Shown: positions 6,084-8,844 of the stretch, piece after piece
How positions within the stretch are numbered: the stretch's first letter is position 1
How the letters are laid out: every line of letters begins with the position of its first letter
Assembly: GCA_050115795.1 (NCBI GenBank)
Contig: JASFPT010000167.1
Coordinates: forward strand, 1-8,844
From: JAIPEL01 sp050115795
Lineage (GTDB): Bacteria > Desulfobacterota > Desulfobacteria > Desulfobacterales > CAFBRK01
Reading direction: 5' to 3'
Length of the DNA stretch: 8,844 bases
Translations under genes and position numbers: made by a program
Notes under the pieces: generated by a model
Told to the model about the DNA's origin: nothing
The model's database searches: none
The model's input: the letters and a program-made list of their open reading frames with translations, nothing else

Positions 6084-6878
6084 TTAATGGTCTTTTTTCC
6101 AGTCCAGCGAATTGACCCAGTAATCCAGGTTTTCATCCAGCCGGCCGTCGAGTTTGATGTGCAGAAAGAACAGGTTGAGCCATTGCAGAAGATCCGGAGA
6201 GTCGTAGCGCACCGCAAAGGCCAGGGGGGAGCGGGACAACTGGCCTTCCAGAATCCGGACGCTGTTGGGCGGGAAGCTGGCGACCTGCCCCCTGACTGCA
6301 GAGCCGTCGTTCACCCCGGCATCGGCATGCCCGGCGAGAACAGCGTTGATCAGCAGCGGGCCGCCGCCCTTGTACGTCTTTTGTTCGGATTTTGGAAACG
6401 CCTTTTGGGCGTCGTGTTGACCGGTCGAACCCAGCAAAACGGCGATTTTGGTGTCGGAGGTAATGTCTTGCAGCGTTTTGATCGGGCTGTCCTGCTTTAC
6501 GAACACAACGCTGCCGGTGTACATATACGGATCGGTGAAAGAAATCTTCATGGCCCGTTTCAAGGTCGGCGTCATGTCGGCGGCGAGCATGTCGGCCTTC
6601 TTGGACAACAGGGCCGGGATCAGACCGTCCCAGTCGTAGTTGAGAAACTCGACCTTGACCCCCATCTCCTCGCCGATCAAGCGGCAAAGCTCGACGGAGC
6701 TTCCGGTCCGGTCACCGTTTCTATCCACGAAACTGAACGGCGCACCCTGAGTTTGGCAGGCGATGCGGATTACACCGCGCTGGGCGATGTCATCGAGGGT
6801 TCCCGCCGATGCCATCCCCCAGAAGCCGAAAATGAGGGCCACTGCGACCACAAAGTGAAGTAATTTAAATTTTTTCAT
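6084..6878 (-). CDS. Periplasmic amino acid-binding protein of the ABC importer (family 3)
   Basis: A 264-residue solute-binding protein of the HisJ/GlnH type. It has a Sec signal peptide (KK near the start, hydrophobic core to about residue 20, likely cleavage after ASA at 25), with no lipobox Cys at the cleavage site. The mature protein opens with the family's TLDDIAQRGVIRIA and APFSF. TPTLKRAMKISFTDPY (103-118) supplies R108, which should bind the substrate alpha-carboxylate. LAGHADAGVND (181-191) supplies D191, which should bind the alpha-amino group. The ligand is therefore expected to carry an alpha-amino acid head, and the side-chain specificity cannot be read. The ATG at 6878 is preceded by GGGAGG. 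The gene follows the SUMF1-fold gene by 103 bp and precedes the permeases. Confidence 0.94.
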   Translation of the reverse strand: MKKFKLLHFVVAVALIFGFWGMASAGTLDDIAQRGVIRIACQTQGAPFSFVDRNGDRTGSSVELCRLIGEEMGVKVEFLNYDWDGLIPALLSKKADMLAADMTPTLKRAMKISFTDPYMYTGSVVFVKQDSPIKTLQDITSDTKIAVLLGSTGQHDAQKAFPKSEQKTYKGGGPLLINAVLAGHADAGVNDGSAVRGQVASFPPNSVRILEGQLSRSPLAFAVRYDSPDLLQWLNLFFLHIKLDGRLDENLDYWVNSLDWKKDH

Positions 6879-6981
6879 CTTTCCTCCCTTTCTTCATTTC
6901 CGTTTTCATCATCTCCAACCAGATGCGCTCTATTGTAAAGACCGGATCACCCCCTCTGCCGTCGAAAACCCGCGGGCCGGT

Positions 6982-7788
6982 TCATGGGCTCACAGCGAGT
7001 CTGAAACCGATGTGCTGGAACCGGTAGGGAGCCGGGCTCCCAAAGCGGCTCGCACACCGGACATCGCGGGCCGGGCTGAACCAGGCCCCTCCCCTCATCA
7101 CGCGGTAGGTGCCCTTCTTCGGGCCCGTCGGATCGACCACTTCATCGCTCGGGTAAGCCCCAAACCAGTCCCGGCACCACTCCTGGACGTTACCCAGCAT
7201 ATCGTAAAGCCCCCACGCATTGGGTTTTTTGCCCGCCACCGGGTGAACCAGGTTCTGCGCGTTGCCGCAGTACCAGCAAATCTCGTTCAGGTTGTCGTCG
7301 ACATTGCACTGGAAGTTGGTGATCGTGCCGTTTGGAATCGCAGTGGTGCTGCCCGCCCGGCAGGCATACTCCCACTCGGCCTCGGTCGGAAGCCGATACT
7401 TGTCGGTCCCTTCTTTCTGATTGAGTTTCCGGACGAACCGCTGGGCATCTTCCCAGGAGACCTGTTCCACCGGACAGTTTTCCCCGCAGCGTTTGTGGCT
7501 GGAAGGATTGCCCCCCATCAGGGCCTCCCACTGGGCCTGGGTGACTTCGGTGGTCTGCATGTAGAAGGGTTTCGTCAAATTGACTTTGTGCCGTATTTCT
7601 CCGACGAATCGGCCGGGCTCGTCTTCGGGGCTTCCCATCTGAAATGAGCCGGGCTTGATCAGGACAAATTCCATCCCAACGCTGTTTCGGATCCTTGCCC
7701 GGGGCTCTTCGGCATGAAGACTGGAAACGATCCCCTGCGCAGCCAGGATGAACACGATGAATTGGATCGGGATTGTGAATTTTCTCAT
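6982..7788 (-). CDS. Exported SUMF1/FGE-fold protein lacking the formylglycine-generating cysteines
   Basis: A 268-residue protein with a signal peptide (cleavage probably after LHA, about residue 26), so probably periplasmic. The rest is one formylglycine-generating-enzyme/sulfatase-modifying-factor domain. Visible blocks are GMEFVLIKPGSFQMGS (38-53), TTEVTQAQWEALMG (79-92), PVEQVSWEDAQRF (106-118), RLPTEAEWEYACRAG (132-146), WGLYDMLGNVQEWCRDW (192-208), YRVMRGGAWF (228-237) and a terminal GFRLAV. True enzymes carry a Cys pair just after the RGGS block. Here that stretch reads WFSPARDVRC, so the pair is missing and only C245 remains. Genuine formylglycine synthesis is therefore unlikely. Eight cysteines lie in the mature part, including CNVDDNLNEICWYC (161-174). 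The ATG at 7788 has AAGGA 7 nt upstream. It lies between the regulator and importer genes, and no sulfatase is nearby. It could be a ligand-binding or structural partner. Confidence 0.9.
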   Translation of the reverse strand: MRKFTIPIQFIVFILAAQGIVSSLHAEEPRARIRNSVGMEFVLIKPGSFQMGSPEDEPGRFVGEIRHKVNLTKPFYMQTTEVTQAQWEALMGGNPSSHKRCGENCPVEQVSWEDAQRFVRKLNQKEGTDKYRLPTEAEWEYACRAGSTTAIPNGTITNFQCNVDDNLNEICWYCGNAQNLVHPVAGKKPNAWGLYDMLGNVQEWCRDWFGAYPSDEVVDPTGPKKGTYRVMRGGAWFSPARDVRCASRFGSPAPYRFQHIGFRLAVSP

Positions 7789-7836
7789 CGTCTTATCCTT
7801 TATGGGAATTGAAAAGCAAGCTTATGGTGACAGCGA

Positions 7837-8289
7837 TCAGATTTCCGCTATCCCTTTGGGCAAGGACAGCCAGTTGTTCTTCGACCTCATGAGGATGAAT
7901 GTTTCACTTCTCACGACATTGCCCATTTTGAGAATCGTCTCGGTGGTGAAGCGGTACAATTCGTCCTTTCCGCCCACGCAAACGACTTCGGCGATAATGT
8001 CGTATCGCCCGGTGACCACGCCCGCCCAGGCGACATTCGGCAGGTTGGTGATCTTGTCCAATATCTGGTCCAGCTTCCCTTCCGACTGGACGCTCATGGC
8101 CACCAATGCGGTGATCATTTCCCGATGCCGACGCGGGTCGATCAGCGCTGAAATTTTAAAGATCCCCTTTTCCTCGAGCGCCTTGATTCGCTTTCGGATC
8201 GTAGGCGCCGTCACGTCGAGTTTTTGGGCCATTTCACCGATCGGCATTCGCCCATCGGCTGTCAGCAGCCGAATGATCTCGTTATCCAA
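7837..8289 (-). CDS. Lrp/AsnC-family transcriptional regulator (start codon uncertain)
   Basis: A cytoplasmic amino-acid-responsive DNA-binding protein, about 150 residues as read from the TTG at 8289. An N-terminal winged helix-turn-helix (about residues 14-45: MPIGEMAQKLDVTAPTIRKRIKALEEKGIF) is followed by a ligand-binding RAM domain (about 58-135) with the TGRYDIIAEV block (93-102). The TTG is 24 nt from the AGGAGG and would cut off residues the family conserves. The frame upstream encodes ACA then Ile-Asp-Leu-Asp-Thr, matching the usual Leu-Asp-x-x-Asp opening, and then meets a TGA at 8308-8310. Initiation at ATC (8304, 9 nt from AGGAGG), at CTG (8298), or from a GTG at 8311 after loss of one base are the alternatives. 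It is the first gene of the series and probably controls the importer and catabolic genes according to an amino acid or the opine-like substrate. Confidence 0.88.
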   Translation of the reverse strand: MDNEIIRLLTADGRMPIGEMAQKLDVTAPTIRKRIKALEEKGIFKISALIDPRRHREMITALVAMSVQSEGKLDQILDKITNLPNVAWAGVVTGRYDIIAEVVCVGGKDELYRFTTETILKMGNVVRSETFILMRSKNNWLSLPKGIAEI

Positions 8290-8313
8290 GGTGTCCAGGT
8301 CGATTGTTCACGC

Positions 8314-8319
8314 CCTCCT
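8314..8319 (-). promoter_or_regulatory. Shine-Dalgarno site of the Lrp-type gene
   Basis: The minus strand reads AGGAGG. It is too close (2 nt) to the out-of-frame GTG at 8311, well placed (9 nt) for an in-frame ATC at 8304, and too far (24 nt) from the TTG at 8289. This is why the start of the regulator gene is in doubt. Confidence 0.65.
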
Positions 8320-8393
8320 GCGGCTAGTGTCGTGTGCCGGAAATAACGGGCATAATCGATTCGTCCGTTTTCTGAAATTTTTTCTTTTTAATC

Positions 8394-8427
8394 GTTCATT
8401 TTCTTTGCTCGCCCAAAGAAAACGAAC
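8394..8427. repeat. Palindromic dispersed-repeat word within the element
   Basis: TTTTCTTTG (8399-8407) pairs with CAAAGAAAA (8414-8422) around the loop CTCGCC. After one mismatch GTTC and GAAC add four more pairs. With the following AAAAGAAAAGG this is a word I recall as repeated in many proteobacterial genomes, where it is often mistranslated as a Lys/Arg-rich small protein (SLLAQRKRTKRK). That recollection is unverified here. Confidence 0.65.
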
Positions 8428-8446
8428 CAAAAGAAAAGGCGCCCTG

Positions 8447-8573
8447 CGTCCCGCTTGATCCTGCGCTTCTCGAACCGGCCGGGCCCCTTCCGAACTCGGC
8501 CCCTAGAGAACAGGGGCCTCAAACAGCGGAAGGGGCTGATCCGTCCGGTTCTTGCGATGCTCGGCGCGGGACG
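8447..8573. repeat. Large nested imperfect hairpin inside the element
   Basis: Four pairs of arms share a centre near 8509: CGTCCCGC/GCGGGACG (8447-8454, 8566-8573), GAACCGG/CCGGTTC (8472-8478, 8545-8551), GCCCCTTCCG/CGGAAGGGGC (8483-8492, 8527-8536) and GGCCCCT/AGGGGCC (8498-8504, 8512-8518). As RNA or single-stranded DNA this would fold into one long interrupted stem. Confidence 0.8.
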
Positions 8574-8696
8574 ATGGGGACAAGCCCTCGAGCCCTCATC
8601 ATGCCGGTATAGGGCATCTGGACTTTTTACATAAACTTCCGGGACACGACACTAGAGTTTTGATAAAGTTTCCATAAAGATGGATAATAGCGCCTA

Positions 8697-8723
8697 ATTA
8701 TATTTATATAGAAATTCTGTCAA
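8697..8723 (-). promoter_or_regulatory. Sigma70-like promoter upstream of the Lrp-type gene
   Basis: On the minus strand a consensus -35 box TTGACA (8718-8723) and a consensus -10 box TATAAT (8697-8702) lie in a strongly AT-rich stretch. Spacing is 15 bp, shorter than the ideal 17. Transcription would start near 8690 and run through the 332-bp element before reaching the regulator gene. It is the best promoter candidate for the whole gene series. Confidence 0.6.
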
Positions 8724-8844
8724 TATATTTTTTTCGTTTTAGTAAATTTTGCGCCGGATATTCTTTGGGCAGGACCGGTAGCCCCTAACGAGACGGGGAT
8801 CCTCCCAAAAAGCTCGCGCCGGCCGTCAAAAACGGGCAGACAAG
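8724..8844. other. Window-end stretch with no recognisable gene
   Basis: An AT-rich run (to about 8750) gives way to GC-rich sequence. A minus-strand frame of about 40 codons is open from the window edge to a TGA at 8720-8722 and could be the tail of an upstream gene, but I do not recognise it and the run is too short to trust. No tRNA or riboswitch is evident. Confidence 0.4.

Larger units (their letters stand above)
8324..8655. mobile_element. MITE-like element with 19-bp terminal inverted repeats, inserted in the regulator's leader
   Basis: The left end CTAGTGTCGTGTGCCGGAA (8324-8342) and the reverse complement of the right end (8637-8655) match at 18 of 19 bases, then diverge. CTAG, or TA within it, at both outer edges could be a target duplication or part of the ends. 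The 332-bp interior has no transposase. It is full of inverted repeats, including a dispersed-repeat word at 8394-8427 and a large nested hairpin centred near 8509. The left end is 4 nt from the regulator's ribosome site, so the element would be transcribed as part of its leader RNA. Confidence 0.8.

Noticed and set aside
6879..6981. Internal promoter for the binding-protein gene (TACAAT on the minus strand)
   Set aside because: There is no acceptable -35 box at 16-18 bp. A start site here is possible but not shown by the sequence.
7748..8458. Long plus-strand open frame across the regulator gene and element
   Set aside because: It is antisense to the well-supported Lrp-type gene and its C-terminal Lys/Arg-rich tail is just translation of the dispersed repeat word.
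8659..8690. Divergent plus-strand promoter (TTGATA ... ATAATA, 18-bp spacing)
   Set aside because: Only partial matches in a very AT-rich stretch, and no plus-strand gene follows within the window.
8770..8815. Guanidine-type (mini-ykkC) riboswitch, suggested by ACGA between CCCC and GGGG
   Set aside because: The loop is nine nucleotides rather than the required ACGR tetraloop, there is no second hairpin, and no matching transporter gene follows.

Overview
The window reads as one end of a contig from a Gram-negative, probably anaerobic deltaproteobacterium. A Desulfobacterota / sulfate-reducer-type genome is my best guess. It rests on gene style, moderately GC-rich codon use, strong AGGAGG-type ribosome sites and the dispersed-repeat type near the right end. 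No rRNA or marker gene is present, so this is inference. All ten recognisable genes lie on the minus strand, so the biological reading order runs from high to low coordinates.

Right end (8290-8844) has no recognisable gene. It holds an AT-rich stretch with a sigma70-like promoter pointing at the genes (about 8697-8723). It also holds a 332-bp element (8324-8655) bounded by 19-bp inverted repeats (18/19 match) and filled with hairpins, which looks like a non-autonomous transposable element (MITE). The element sits only 4 nt upstream of the ribosome-binding site of an Lrp/AsnC regulator gene (7837-8289). The start codon of that gene is not straightforward.

Middle (3886-7788): an exported SUMF1/FGE-fold protein that lacks the catalytic cysteines of true formylglycine-generating enzymes, then a complete polar-amino-acid-type ABC importer. 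The importer order is periplasmic binding protein (6084-6878), an intercistronic hairpin, two permeases (5314-5982, 4628-5296) and the ATPase (3886-4614). The binding protein keeps the Arg and Asp that normally hold the alpha-carboxylate and alpha-amino groups of an amino acid.

Left part (1-3668): an octopine/opine-type dehydrogenase (2586-3668), a saccharopine-reductase-like dehydrogenase (1322-2494), a UspA-type stress protein (787-1254) and an NhaC-family Na+/H+ antiporter (start at 753). The antiporter is cut by a 33-bp perfect inverted repeat at the very edge of the window, most likely a fold-back assembly or amplification artefact.

Working together: both dehydrogenase families make or break a secondary amine that joins an amino acid to a 2-oxoacid (opines; saccharopine is chemically an opine). 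Placed behind an amino-acid importer and an Lrp-type sensor, they suggest a locus for importing and oxidatively cleaving an opine-like or N-substituted amino acid. The Na+/H+ antiporter and stress protein may adjust ion balance. The substrate is unknown. The pairing is the most interesting biological idea in the window, but it rests on family-level recognition and gene order only.
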